Source: Sporosarcina cyprini
GTDB taxonomy: Bacteria > Bacillota > Bacilli > Bacillales_A > Planococcaceae
Length of the DNA stretch: 64,000 nt
Reading direction: 5' to 3'
Assembly (NCBI RefSeq): GCF_022048975.1
Contig: NZ_JAKMHX010000025.1
Coordinates: 1 to 64,000 of the forward strand
Shown here piece after piece: positions 9,265-18,920 of the stretch (position 1 is the stretch's first letter; the number at the start of each line of letters is the position of its first letter). The translations under genes were made by a program, and so were the position numbers. The notes beneath the pieces were generated by a model. The model made no database searches, was not told where the DNA came from, and saw only the letters and a list, made by a program, of their open reading frames with translations.

Positions 9265-9303
9265 AAAACCGGCTCGCAAAAAATACAGTGCGAGCCGGTT
9301 TAT
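9265..9303. terminator. Terminator between Yip1 copy B and ydiL
   Basis: Perfect 12-bp inverted repeat AACCGGCTCGCA (9267-9278) / TGCGAGCCGGTT (9289-9300). Short T/A runs on both sides suggest use from both strands. Confidence 0.7.
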
Positions 9304-10043
9304 CAGTATGGAAGGAGATGAATGAACGCGTTCTTCATGTCCTGTAGTTTTTCAAGTTTATCGATATTAAATTGCAAGATCGTCACAAAGCCATTCATGA
9401 GCAAGTGCGCTAGCATCGAAGTCCAAATCCGTCCTGTATGGGAATAGAGGAAGGCAAAGATGAGACCAGGTGCCAGGTAGATGAGTAAATGTTGCGGCTC
9501 TCCGTGAACAAGGGAGAAGATGACTCCGCTCAAAATCCCGGCAATCCAGAAGTTTGTTTTAAGATAGATTCCGCCGAACACCACTCTTCGGAAAACAATT
9601 TCCTCCAGTAGAGGGGCAAAAACTACAATGGAGAGGATGATAATTGGTGAAGCCTTTGCGATTTCACCCAACAGGGCTGTATTTTCTGAACCCGGCGCCA
9701 CGCCAAACGCTGTTTCGATGATGGCGGCAATCATTTGGCCCGCCATGGCCATGAAAAATCCAAGAACACCCCAGAGAATCACTCCTCCGATGGATGCCTT
9801 CTTTTTAGTTCCTTTGCTAATATCCCAGAACTTTTTATTAAGCGTCGTAAGCCACAGAATTATCGGAGCGGCAATCAAGTTTGAAATGAACAATCCCCAG
9901 GCAACGCCTTGGAAAGAAGCCTGTTTCTCTGTCATGCCGCCTTCTTGGAAGTAGGTGATCAGCCATTTGCTGAGCGGAACACTGCCAAACTGCATGAGAA
10001 TATATGTAAGAAGTATAAGCAAGTAAATCTTCCAGTTTTTCAT
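9303..10043 (-). CDS. ydiL: CPBP-family intramembrane protease (YdiL-like)
   Basis: 246-aa polytopic protein of the CPBP (Abi/CAAX protease, bacteriocin-processing) family. The catalytic motif EEIVFR is at residues 147-152, with further metal ligands in FSLVHG (H180) and LAHLLMNG (H213). About seven or eight hydrophobic helices. B. subtilis ydiL occupies the same place just before groES. The substrate is unknown; family members process prenylated peptides or act in bacteriocin self-immunity. Its 5' end is divergent from groES across about 160 bp. Confidence 0.9.
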   Translation of the reverse strand: MKNWKIYLLILLTYILMQFGSVPLSKWLITYFQEGGMTEKQASFQGVAWGLFISNLIAAPIILWLTTLNKKFWDISKGTKKKASIGGVILWGVLGFFMAMAGQMIAAIIETAFGVAPGSENTALLGEIAKASPIIILSIVVFAPLLEEIVFRRVVFGGIYLKTNFWIAGILSGVIFSLVHGEPQHLLIYLAPGLIFAFLYSHTGRIWTSMLAHLLMNGFVTILQFNIDKLEKLQDMKNAFIHLLPY

Positions 10044-10122
10044 TCATCTCGTCCTTTCTACTCCGTCCATTTTAACTTTTTCGTAGTTGAATGGCAAAGA
10101 GAAAAGAATACGAGTATTTTAC

Positions 10123-10151
10123 TTGCAAATCTTGGGCAACTTTATTATGAT
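10123..10151 (+). promoter_or_regulatory. Sigma-A promoter of groESL
   Basis: TTGCAA (10123-10128), a 17-base spacer and TATGAT (10146-10151). The predicted transcription start falls just before the CIRCE operator, as in other Bacillales groESL operons. Confidence 0.75.
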
Positions 10152-10161
10152 AATAAATGTA

Positions 10162-10188
10162 TTAGCACTCATGCTTACTGAGTGCTAA
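10162..10188 (+). promoter_or_regulatory. CIRCE operator (HrcA-binding)
   Basis: TTAGCACTC (10162-10170), nine bases, GAGTGCTAA (10180-10188): a perfect match to the CIRCE consensus bound by the HrcA heat-shock repressor, in the groESL leader. Confidence 0.98.
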
Positions 10189-10221
10189 AAAGAAGATATT
10201 ATGTCGAGGAGGTTGTTTCAC

Positions 10222-10503
10222 TTGTTGAAACCATTAGGTGACCGTATCGTAATCGAACTAATCGAAGCGGAAGAAAAAACACAAAGCGGTATCGTACTAC
10301 CAGATTCCGCAAAAGAGAAACCGCAAGAAGGAAAAGTTGTTGCAGTCGGTACTGGACGCGTTCTTGAAAACGGCCAGCGCGTTGAACTGGAAGTGAAAGA
10401 TGGCGACCGAATCATCTTCTCCAAGTATGCTGGAACTGAAGTAAAATATGAAGGCAATGAATATTTGATCCTGCGTGAAAGCGACATTTTAGCTATCATC
10501 TAA
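10222..10503 (+). CDS. groES: co-chaperonin GroES
   Basis: 93-aa GroES (Hsp10), the lid of the GroEL folding chamber. It starts at TTG 10222 (reads [13 protein letters not shown]), with AGGAGG at 10207-10212 and 9-base spacing; homologues begin MLKPLGDR. An in-frame ATG at 10201 lies upstream of the ribosome site. The mobile loop region [14 protein letters not shown] and the C-terminal [13 protein letters not shown] are canonical. It is under CIRCE/HrcA control with groEL. Confidence 0.97.
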   Translation: MLKPLGDRIVIELIEAEEKTQSGIVLPDSAKEKPQEGKVVAVGTGRVLENGQRVELEVKDGDRIIFSKYAGTEVKYEGNEYLILRESDILAII

Positions 10504-10540
10504 ACAATCATGAATGGCACATAGACAAATGTACGAGTAA

Positions 10541-12187
<1,647 letters not shown>

Positions 12188-12217
12188 GGGGAACGCTAAC
12201 CCCTTTTATGCCAACTC

Positions 12218-12263
12218 AAGAGGTCTCTCATTAATTCGTTGAATTAATGAGAGACCTCTTTTT
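12218..12263 (+). terminator. groESL terminator
   Basis: Perfect 20-bp stem: 12218-12237 pairs with 12241-12260 (core AGGTCTCTCATTAATTC), 3-base loop, then a T-run. The AGGTCTCTC arm recurs in the terminator at 22367-22404. Confidence 0.95.
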
Positions 12264-12513
12264 CGTTTCATTATTTTTCTTCCCCAATACCGAAACAAGA
12301 AGATCCATATATGGAGAGTGTCAGGCTCTATTATTAGAACCTGAGTAAACTATAACTTTATTACTTATCTAATAGTATTTGCGTCACATTCAAGAGATAG
12401 GCATGTTAGTCCGTATGGGTTATTTTCGGATTTTTACAACTATATTCATTATCTTCTTGTAAAAAATGGAGTATTATTACTGGTAATATAATTGAAGACT
12501 GGAGGGGAAGAAA

Positions 12514-12597
12514 ATGTTCACCTATAGTGAATTATTGTATAATAAAAAGAATTATAGCGTGTCTCTTTCTAACCGCTCGATGAGGCGGAGCCAATGA
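12514..12597 (+). CDS. Possible 27-residue leader ORF overlapping the LXG gene
   Basis: ATG 12514 has a strong upstream site (GGAGGGG) and runs 27 codons (begins MFTYSELLYNKKNYS). It ends in a TGA that overlaps the LXG start as ATGA at 12594-12597. The LXG gene has no good ribosome site of its own, so translation of this ORF may deliver ribosomes to it. It is much shorter than the usual LXG partner proteins and I recognise no family. The region 12264-12513 before it has only a weak hairpin (12321-12344) and an extended -10-like TGGTAATAT near 12481. Confidence 0.45.
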   Translation: MFTYSELLYNKKNYSVSLSNRSMRRSQ

Positions 12598-14498
12598 AAA
12601 TATTGAGTGTCAGTCCATTTCAAGAGGGGCTTCAACGGAACATAACAATGATAGACAGGCTAAGCACGGAAATGGAAACGATTGACCGTGCCGTGCGCGA
12701 TCTCGTTGAAATGGAGGAACAGCTGAAAGGAATGGGAGGCAGTGCGATTCGTTCCTTTTACCGGGAATGTCATTTACCCTTTCTTCTTTTCTTTCGGATG
12801 TTTTCAAATCGGTTTAAACAAGTACTTCTTCAGATGGAAGCTGCACTTCATTCTCTCGAACCCGATCCATCCGGGTACATAGATGAACAATTCCTTGAGG
12901 GAGAGATAGAACACGGACTTACGCTAATTGGCCGTCTCACGGCTAGTTTGACGGATGAGGCAAACAGTATCATGGACAAAGTAAGTGATATTGTCGGCCT
13001 GCCCCCTTTAGATGATAGTGAAGTACAGGAGGGGGTCATTCACTCCAAACGGAAACGTGATGATACCATCGCCCAACTTTATGAATTTGATGCAGCGCAG
13101 ACTTTCGCACTGAATGCCATTGAACATGACTTGCTGGCAATGGATAATTGGCTTGCGACTATCGAGGGACTTTTCCAATCAGGAGTGCAAGATATAAACT
13201 TCCAGTCGAGCCAATGGAATGTGTTAACGTTCGGAAGTGAAATCAGGACGGAACTATTCCCAAAAGTGTTCTTAGACCCTTGGGGGAACGAGCATGAGAA
13301 GCTGCTCGGCACGATGCTTACTGCCGCTACTTTTAAAACTCTGGAAGGGAAGAAAGTAAACACGATCGATCAGAATGTGGACGAAAATGTGAAATACCAT
13401 GTCTATAATAACGGTTTGCTTATTAAAGAGTATATGGTAGGCTCAAGCGTTTTCTATGAGGTTGTTCCCCATGTAGAGTATAAGGAAGAAGAGATCATTA
13501 CAGCTACCGTAGCCGAAGAAAACAGCTGGGTGGATGATCTTCAGTTTGGATTAGATCTGGTAGGGCTTATCCCTGTAATTGGTGAACCAGCGGATGGATT
13601 AAATGCAATTATCTATGCCGCGCGAGGGGATACAGTAAACGCGGCCCTTTCTGTTGGGGGAATGATTCCTGTTGCAGGATGGTTCAGCACTGGTGGGAAG
13701 TTGGTTTATAAATCAACAACTAATGTAAAACAAGTTAAAAATGTGGTCAGCACAGATGCGATGAAGTCGATCTATACGCCAGTTTACCAAGACGTCATCA
13801 ACAACCCGCTTAGCAAAACGCAATTCCATTTAGGAAAGATGGATAACTTGCCAATGGATATAGGCAAAGTTCAACCTCAATATGAGTTATTAGTGGCAAA
13901 CGGTTACCATTACAGCACGCCAAGTAACTTTACATTCAATAAACCATATGTAGTGAAGGATGTTTCAGCGCCTAGTACAAGTGGAGTTAGTGATGTTAAG
14001 GTTGATACGAAGAATGTGGATGTCGGTGCTAATAAGGGTACTGCGAAAAATGCTGAGCATGTAGGTAAATTGAAAGGTGAAGAGGTGCTCTTAAAGGGCA
14101 TCTTTGAGAAGGAAATTACCTACACTAAGCGAGATCGAGAAGAGTTTAAAAAATTAAGAAATACTTTTAATAGTTCTGTCAGAAAAAAATTTTTAATAGA
14201 CTTAACTAGTGATGAGACAAAAATTAAACAACTTAAAGATGCAGGTTTAACAAGTTCGGATATTAACAAACTAAAAAAAGGATTGGTACCAGAAGAATAT
14301 CAGGTACATCATAAGTTGCCTTTAGATGATGGGGGAACAAATGATTATAACAATTTAATCTTAATAAAAAATGATCCATACCACAAAGTTCTTACTAATT
14401 CTCAAAAAAATTTAACAAAAGGTTTGGAAGTTGGGGATTCAATTAATATTAAGTGGCCGATTCCAGATGGATTTATATATCCAGACTCAAAAAAATAG
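12594..14498 (+). CDS. LXG-domain polymorphic toxin with HNH-type nuclease tip
   Basis: 634 aa and the only complete toxin of the array. Residues 1-200 are an LXG domain (GMGGSAIRSFYRECHLPFL, EPDPSGYI, YEFDAAQT), the signal for export by the T7SS/Esx system. Residues about 310-370 form a pre-toxin TG-like linker (GLIPVIGEPADGLNAI, then GGMIPVAGWF). The C-terminal 130 residues carry an HNH-like nuclease: H572-H573, N586/N587 and H597 in YQVHHKLPLDDGG...NNLILIKNDPYHK. The toxin tip is AT-richer than the LXG body, as expected for exchangeable tips. The immunity gene follows 10 bp later. Nuclease activity is inferred from the motif. Confidence 0.88.
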   Translation: MKILSVSPFQEGLQRNITMIDRLSTEMETIDRAVRDLVEMEEQLKGMGGSAIRSFYRECHLPFLLFFRMFSNRFKQVLLQMEAALHSLEPDPSGYIDEQFLEGEIEHGLTLIGRLTASLTDEANSIMDKVSDIVGLPPLDDSEVQEGVIHSKRKRDDTIAQLYEFDAAQTFALNAIEHDLLAMDNWLATIEGLFQSGVQDINFQSSQWNVLTFGSEIRTELFPKVFLDPWGNEHEKLLGTMLTAATFKTLEGKKVNTIDQNVDENVKYHVYNNGLLIKEYMVGSSVFYEVVPHVEYKEEEIITATVAEENSWVDDLQFGLDLVGLIPVIGEPADGLNAIIYAARGDTVNAALSVGGMIPVAGWFSTGGKLVYKSTTNVKQVKNVVSTDAMKSIYTPVYQDVINNPLSKTQFHLGKMDNLPMDIGKVQPQYELLVANGYHYSTPSNFTFNKPYVVKDVSAPSTSGVSDVKVDTKNVDVGANKGTAKNAEHVGKLKGEEVLLKGIFEKEITYTKRDREEFKKLRNTFNSSVRKKFLIDLTSDETKIKQLKDAGLTSSDINKLKKGLVPEEYQVHHKLPLDDGGTNDYNNLILIKNDPYHKVLTNSQKNLTKGLEVGDSINIKWPIPDGFIYPDSKK

Positions 14499-14508
14499 AG
14501 GTGAGATT

Positions 14509-14940
14509 ATGGTATTAGAATTACTGGTTGAGATAGAAAAAATTAAAAAAGAAGACGGTAAGACAATAATGGTACCTGCAAGTGATAAAGATATTCAATC
14601 CTTAAAAGAGTGGATTTCAAGTAATGTTCGTAGTAACCTATGGATTAATGAATATGGAGATTTCTTAAAAAAAGTAAATGGTTTAGATTTTAATGGATTA
14701 GTTATTTACAATGCGAAATCTGATGATGAAAATAATGGTTTTATTAGTGCGAATGAAATTTGGAGAGATAATGTATGGGATAGTAATTATTTGTTTTTTG
14801 GAGATTCAAGCATTTCATGGTACTGTATAGATTTAGAAAGTCATGTGTTTCTTGAATTAGATAAACCAAGCGGAGATGTCATAGAAGAATATAACAATTT
14901 TGAAGAAATGATTACGGAAGCAATTAAAAGTGTATTGTAA
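14509..14940 (+). CDS. SMI1/YrhA-like immunity protein for the LXG toxin
   Basis: 143-aa acidic protein from ATG 14509 with GAGGTG 5-6 bases upstream. The pattern NEYGDFLKKVNGLDFNGLVIYN, then FFGDSSISWYCID and DVIEEYNNFEEMI, resembles the SMI1/KNR4 superfamily (YrhA subgroup), common immunity proteins in polymorphic toxin loci. Its position directly behind the nuclease-tipped LXG gene argues that it neutralises that toxin in producing and sibling cells. AT-rich like the toxin tip. Confidence 0.75.
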   Translation: MVLELLVEIEKIKKEDGKTIMVPASDKDIQSLKEWISSNVRSNLWINEYGDFLKKVNGLDFNGLVIYNAKSDDENNGFISANEIWRDNVWDSNYLFFGDSSISWYCIDLESHVFLELDKPSGDVIEEYNNFEEMITEAIKSVL

Positions 14941-15017
14941 GTTTTGGACGTAACAAACAAATAAGCTTGTATATAAGACACAATGAACTATTTAATCTAT
15001 TATAAAGCATAAGATTG

Positions 15018-15197
15018 TGCCATCATGGACATATAGATAATGGTTGGTATTATACACATAAAAATTAATGAAGATATCTACAATGTCTATTGGAGCTTTG
15101 AACTGGTGCTATTGCAAAAATATTAGAATTAGATAACCTTATATTAAAGAATGTTCCTTACTATCCATATGATATGGTTCATTACCAAGAAGATTAA
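15018..15197 (+). pseudogene. Remnants of a toxin tail and an immunity gene
   Basis: No intact gene lies between 14941 and 15469. Two coding scraps are readable. Positions 15018-15068 encode a tail containing HHGHIDNGWYYTHKN before a stop, like the end of a His-rich toxin tip. Positions 15105-15197 encode a 30-residue tail (ILELDNLILKNVPYYPYDMV, then HYQED) ending in a stop. They look like the ends of a deleted toxin/immunity cassette. A terminator follows at 15229. Assignment is by context only. Confidence 0.45.
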
Positions 15198-15228
15198 ATT
15201 TAAAAATGGGTTTATTATGCAACTGATT

Positions 15229-15277
15229 GGCTGGTGGCGAAGACGGTATTGTACCGGTCTCCTACCAGCCATTTTTT
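15229..15277 (+). terminator. Cassette-end terminator, copy 1
   Basis: GGCTGGTGG...GAAGACGGTA and its complement TACCGGTCTCC...ACCAGCC form a long stem followed by six Ts. A near-identical structure recurs at 15953-15999. Confidence 0.85.
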
Positions 15278-15376
15278 ATTTAATACAACATTGAGTAATA
15301 CCTAGTGAAAAAATCATTTCTTATCTAAGAGAGATATTTTCAGAAACATGGTAGTCTTTAGCGTTCTGGTTGATTC

Positions 15377-15469
15377 GGTAGTGGAGAAGCTAGAATAGAA
15401 TTTAATAAGTGGCGTAAAGAATATTGGAAGGCAAGATATGCAAATGAAATGATAAAAAGGGGGTATTGA
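15377..15469 (+). pseudogene. Remnant of a toxin C-terminus
   Basis: An open stretch of 30 codons ending in TGA at 15467-15469 encodes a basic, helix-like tail (EFNKWRKEYWKARYANEMIK). An in-frame stop lies just before it (15371-15373). The ending adjoins the start of an SMI1-type immunity gene at 15470, the usual toxin-immunity spacing, so this is most likely the tail of a lost toxin tip. Family not recognised. Confidence 0.5.
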
Positions 15470-15913
15470 ATGAAGGTAGCATTAATAAATGCCATAGATG
15501 CAGAGTACGAAATGTGCCCAGCAGCCTTTGGAGGATCTCTTAACATTGAGGAAGTAACCCAAGCAGAAGATGAACTAAATATAAAGTTGCCTGAAGATTT
15601 TATTGAATTTCTTTTGAGATATGGTTCTGGAGCCGTTGGTGAGGCTATAATATTAGGGCTGAAAGAGGCAGAGTTTGTAGCGACACCATCGTTTATAGAG
15701 AAATCCAAGCACTTTAGGGAGGTATTACCTAAAGGATATGAGAATTTTATTACAATTGGTATAGATGGTGCAGGAAATCCAATAGGATTTAATTCTCCGA
15801 ATACAGAAATCATAACAATTGACTTTAATCTCGGCGGTAAAGAAGTAATAGCAAAGACTTTTGAGGAATACTTAGAAAAAGCAATCCGTGAAGAATTAAA
15901 TATACAATTCTAA
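15470..15913 (+). CDS. SMI1/KNR4-family immunity protein
   Basis: 147-aa protein with the SMI1/KNR4 pattern: LNIEEVTQAEDELNIKLPED, FIEFLLRYGSGAVGE, and the late TFEEYLEKAI helix. SMI1 proteins are among the commonest immunity proteins of bacterial polymorphic toxins. It is orphaned: only the last 30 codons of its presumed toxin remain upstream. Start ATG 15470 is preceded by AAAAAGGGGG. A cassette-end terminator follows. Confidence 0.8.
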   Translation: MKVALINAIDAEYEMCPAAFGGSLNIEEVTQAEDELNIKLPEDFIEFLLRYGSGAVGEAIILGLKEAEFVATPSFIEKSKHFREVLPKGYENFITIGIDGAGNPIGFNSPNTEIITIDFNLGGKEVIAKTFEEYLEKAIREELNIQF

Positions 15914-15952
15914 CATTTTCCTGATAGTTAGAGTTTTTTTACGCAGCTGTTT

Positions 15953-15999
15953 GGCTGGTGTGAGACGGTATATTACCGGTCTCATGCCAGCCAATTTTT
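15953..15999 (+). terminator. Cassette-end terminator, copy 2
   Basis: GGCTGG (15953-15958) with TGAGACGGTA pairs with TACCGGTCTCA and CCAGCC (15987-15992), then a T-run. It is a repeat of 15229-15277, including flanking bases. Confidence 0.85.
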
Positions 16000-16054
16000 G
16001 TTGATCCAGCATAAAAGATTGCCTAGCATTTAAGAGTGTTGATTTTAGGAGTAT

Positions 16055-17047
16055 ATGTTGGGCTCAAGCGTTTTCTATGAGGTTGTGCCCCATGTAGAGT
16101 ATAAGGAAGAAGAGATTGTTACAGCTACCGTAACCGAAGAAAACAACTGGGTGGATGGTCTTCAACTTGTCTTAGATCTGGCAGGGCTTGTCCCCGTAAT
16201 TGGTGAACCGGCGGATGGATTAAATGCAATTATCTATGCCGCGCGAGGGGATACAGTAAATGCGGCCCTTTCTGTTGGGGGGATGATTCCTGTTGCAGGA
16301 TGGTTCAGCTCTGGCGGGAAATGGGTCTATAAATCAACAACCAATGTAAAACAAGTTAAAAATGTGGTCAGTACAGATGCGATGAAGTCCATCTATATGC
16401 CAGTTTACCAAGATGTCATCAACAACCCGCTTAGCAAAACACAATTCCATTTAGGAAAGATGGATGACTTGCCAATGGATATAGGCAAAGTTCAACCTCA
16501 ATATGAATTATTAGTGGCAAACGGTTACCATTATAGCACGCCGAACAACATTACATTCAATAAGCCGTTAGTAAAAACGGATATTTCTGCGTCTAGTACA
16601 AGTGGAGTTAGTGATGTTAAGGTTGATATGAAGAAGAGTGTTGAGGTTGAGACGAAGGGTATAGATAAACCTAGACCATCTTGGAGACAGTCTGAAATTG
16701 ATGTAGGAAAAGAATATCCTGGATATCGTGACCAAGTATCATATAAGGACGGTCAAGAAGTAAGTCATGGCACTAAAAATAGTTCGAGACCAGATTTTTA
16801 TACAAACGGTCATAGTATAGAAGTTAAGAATTATAACTTAACTACTTCTTCTGGGAGAAGTAACTTAATTAGAAATGTTTCAAAGCAAGTAAATAAACGG
16901 ATAAGTGATTTACCTGAAAAAACTAAACAAACGGTTATTATTGATATTAGAGGACAAAATGTCTCAAGGGATGTTTTGAGGGATGTTAAACAAAAAATAA
17001 ATGACAGAACAAATGGTGTATCGGAAATTATTTTTAAAATGGATTAG
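16055..17047 (+). CDS. Headless LXG-toxin cassette with PD-(D/E)xK-like nuclease tip
   Basis: 330 aa without an LXG domain. From 16061 the DNA repeats the connector of the complete toxin (matching 13440-14006), then switches to an unrelated tip. The tip has D247 and E256-V-K258 in RPDFYTNGHSIEVKNY, then a TVIIDIRGQ strand and a KQVNKR helix, the layout of PD-(D/E)xK nuclease toxins (CdiA-CT-like). Without LXG it should not be exported. A weak AGGAG sits 3 bases before ATG 16055 (6 before TTG 16058), so it may be translated or may be a silent cassette kept for recombination. An Imm70-like gene follows 13 bp later. Confidence 0.7.
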   Translation: MLGSSVFYEVVPHVEYKEEEIVTATVTEENNWVDGLQLVLDLAGLVPVIGEPADGLNAIIYAARGDTVNAALSVGGMIPVAGWFSSGGKWVYKSTTNVKQVKNVVSTDAMKSIYMPVYQDVINNPLSKTQFHLGKMDDLPMDIGKVQPQYELLVANGYHYSTPNNITFNKPLVKTDISASSTSGVSDVKVDMKKSVEVETKGIDKPRPSWRQSEIDVGKEYPGYRDQVSYKDGQEVSHGTKNSSRPDFYTNGHSIEVKNYNLTTSSGRSNLIRNVSKQVNKRISDLPEKTKQTVIIDIRGQNVSRDVLRDVKQKINDRTNGVSEIIFKMD

Positions 17048-17060
17048 AGGTGTAATTTAG

Positions 17061-17477
17061 ATGGCAGTAGGAATATTAGTAGATTGTTTTTATTACGAAT
17101 TAGGGCATAGCGATTTTGTACATTCATTCTTTTCGACAATCTCATATCATCTAGAAAAAGACGGATGGGGGGCGAAATACCCGTTGTTGATGAATGAGTT
17201 GTATAATAACAAATTAAGCTGGGATGATGTCACTGTTGCAAAAGCTAATTTAATTGAAATTGAACAGGAATTATCAAAGTACTCGCCAGAGCTAATTGTA
17301 TGGGATATTGATGATATATCAAAAAAACCACCTTGGGGGGAGAAAATAAGTCCAAAAGTCACTAGCCTTGCTAATTATTTTGCAACCGCTGATGGGAAAA
17401 CATTTTTTGAAGTAATACTTACAGCGCTTGAGGTAGCAAAAGAAGATAAATGTGATATAAAACTTCATAAACTATAA
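17061..17477 (+). CDS. Imm70-like immunity protein
   Basis: 138-aa protein beginning MAVGILVDCFYYELG and containing DFVHSFFSTISYHLE, PLLMNELYNNKL and IVWDIDD...PPWG. This pattern I associate with the immunity 70 family. It starts 13 bp after the headless nuclease cassette (GAGGTG upstream), so it is the likely antidote to that tip. Family assignment is from memory of the pattern and should be taken as probable. Confidence 0.6.
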   Translation: MAVGILVDCFYYELGHSDFVHSFFSTISYHLEKDGWGAKYPLLMNELYNNKLSWDDVTVAKANLIEIEQELSKYSPELIVWDIDDISKKPPWGEKISPKVTSLANYFATADGKTFFEVILTALEVAKEDKCDIKLHKL

Positions 17478-17567
17478 CTGTGTTTAAAACATGGATAACT
17501 TCCCCATTGTTTTTTATGATACGGAGTGCACAATAGACGACTATATTTGTAGAACAGTAGGATGTAA

Positions 17568-17705
17568 ATGGAAGAAGAGCATATCTTGAAAAATGCGACT
17601 AAGGATTTGATAGATTGGATTTCTAACGAACTTCATTAAACTGAAGAGATCTCTGTAACCGTGGGGGCTTCTTGGGAGGAAGAACTAAGTAGCTTTAGTG
17701 AATAA
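17568..17705 (+). pseudogene. Short gene remnant upstream of the third toxin copy
   Basis: ATG 17568 reads MEEEHILKNATKDLIDWISN, meets a TAA at 17634-17639, and the same frame continues (EEISVTVGASWEEELSSFSE) to a stop at 17703-17705. This looks like a decayed gene with an in-frame stop. No family recognised. The stretch 17478-17567 shows nothing else. Confidence 0.35.
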
Positions 17706-18660
17706 GAATATGGAATTAGCTAGTGACTCCATGATGGTAAACCATTATGGAGTCTTGTTATATAAAGGAAAAATGAGAGGGGATACAGTAAATGCGACCC
17801 TTTCTCTCGGTTCAATGCTTCCTGTTGTAGGAACGGCAAGCACAGGTGCAAGGATGGGCAAAAGAATAAATAATGTATATGAAGTTAGAAATGTGGTAAG
17901 CACAGATAAGATGAAGTCCATCTATACGCCAATCTACCAAGATGTCATCAACAGTCCGCTAAGTAAATCTCAGAGTCACCTTGATTTATTGTCTAATAAT
18001 TATTACCAATTAGGAAAGCTAGATAACGTTGCATTCAATATGGGCAAATCTCCACATTAATTTAATCCATTAACTGCAAATGGATATCAATTCAGCACGC
18101 CGAATAACTTTACATTCAATAAGCCGTTAGTAAAAACGGATATTTCTGCGTCTAGTAAAAGTGGAGTTAGTGATGTTAAGGTTGATACGAAGAAGAGTGT
18201 GGATGTTGAGTCTAAGGGTACGGGTAAGATTGATTATGTGGAAGAAACAGGTCGCCTTGGTGGTAAACACTATCTTGAAAAAGACTTGAGACTTTTAGGC
18301 AATTATCTTGAAAAAAGAGGAGTAACACTCAAGGTTGGAGATGAGTTTTTGCCACCAGGAAAAGGAGGAGGCTTTAACTATAATACTGGGGAACTGGTAT
18401 TGAAAAGTAACCCCACACAATATGAAGTTTAGCATGAATTGTCACACTATATTCAATATAAACAAATCGGGAAAGAGGCTTATTCAAATTTGCCTCGTAC
18501 TAGCGGACCAGTTCCAATAAATGATTTAACAAAATTCAATGCTCCTGAGCAATTTGTTTATGATATGTTATCAAATAACCCAAAAAGATGGAATTCCTTA
18601 AACGAAGCTGAGCAACTACATGCTAACTGGTATATAACACAATATGGAGGTATTCGATAA
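17698..18660 (+). pseudogene. Broken toxin cassette with HExxH metallopeptidase tip
   Basis: One frame from 17698 to 18660 is interrupted by TAA (18058-18060) and TAG (18430-18432). From 17777 it repeats the LXG-toxin connector (RGDTVNATLSLGSMLPVVG, VVSTDKMKSIYTPIYQDVIN), more diverged than the second copy. After the first stop it continues with STPNNFTFNKP and then a new tip. Directly after the second stop comes HELSHYIQYKQIGKEAY, a zinc-peptidase HExxH helix. The toxin would therefore be inactive as read. A small gene overlaps its end, as an immunity gene would. Confidence 0.75.
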
Positions 18661-18920
18661 TGAAGTTATCGAGAGAAAGAGCAGAACAACTGGCGCTTGA
18701 ATATGTAAATAAAGATAGGAATGAAAACTTCAAATTAGAACTAATAGGTGTGGAAATATCTAAAATTTCTCCAAAATATTGGGCTGCTACTTTTGAAGTT
18801 AGAACTTCAGAAGGGGATATTTTAGAGGGCCCTTTACTTATACTTGTGGATGATGATTTAGAAAAAGCAATGAGTTTAGAAGAGGCTGTCGAATCTCACA
18901 TAGCTAATAGAGATAAGTAA
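18660..18920 (+). CDS. Probable small immunity protein
   Basis: 86-aa acidic protein (MKLSRERAEQLALEYVNKD...). ATG 18660 overlaps the terminal TAA of the broken metallopeptidase toxin, and GGAGGT lies 7 bases upstream. Predicted mix of helix and strand (YWAATFEVRTSEGD, then EGPLLILVDDD). I do not recognise the family. Position implies immunity to the HExxH toxin. Its survival while the toxin is broken fits selection for protection against relatives. Confidence 0.6.
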   Translation: MKLSRERAEQLALEYVNKDRNENFKLELIGVEISKISPKYWAATFEVRTSEGDILEGPLLILVDDDLEKAMSLEEAVESHIANRDK

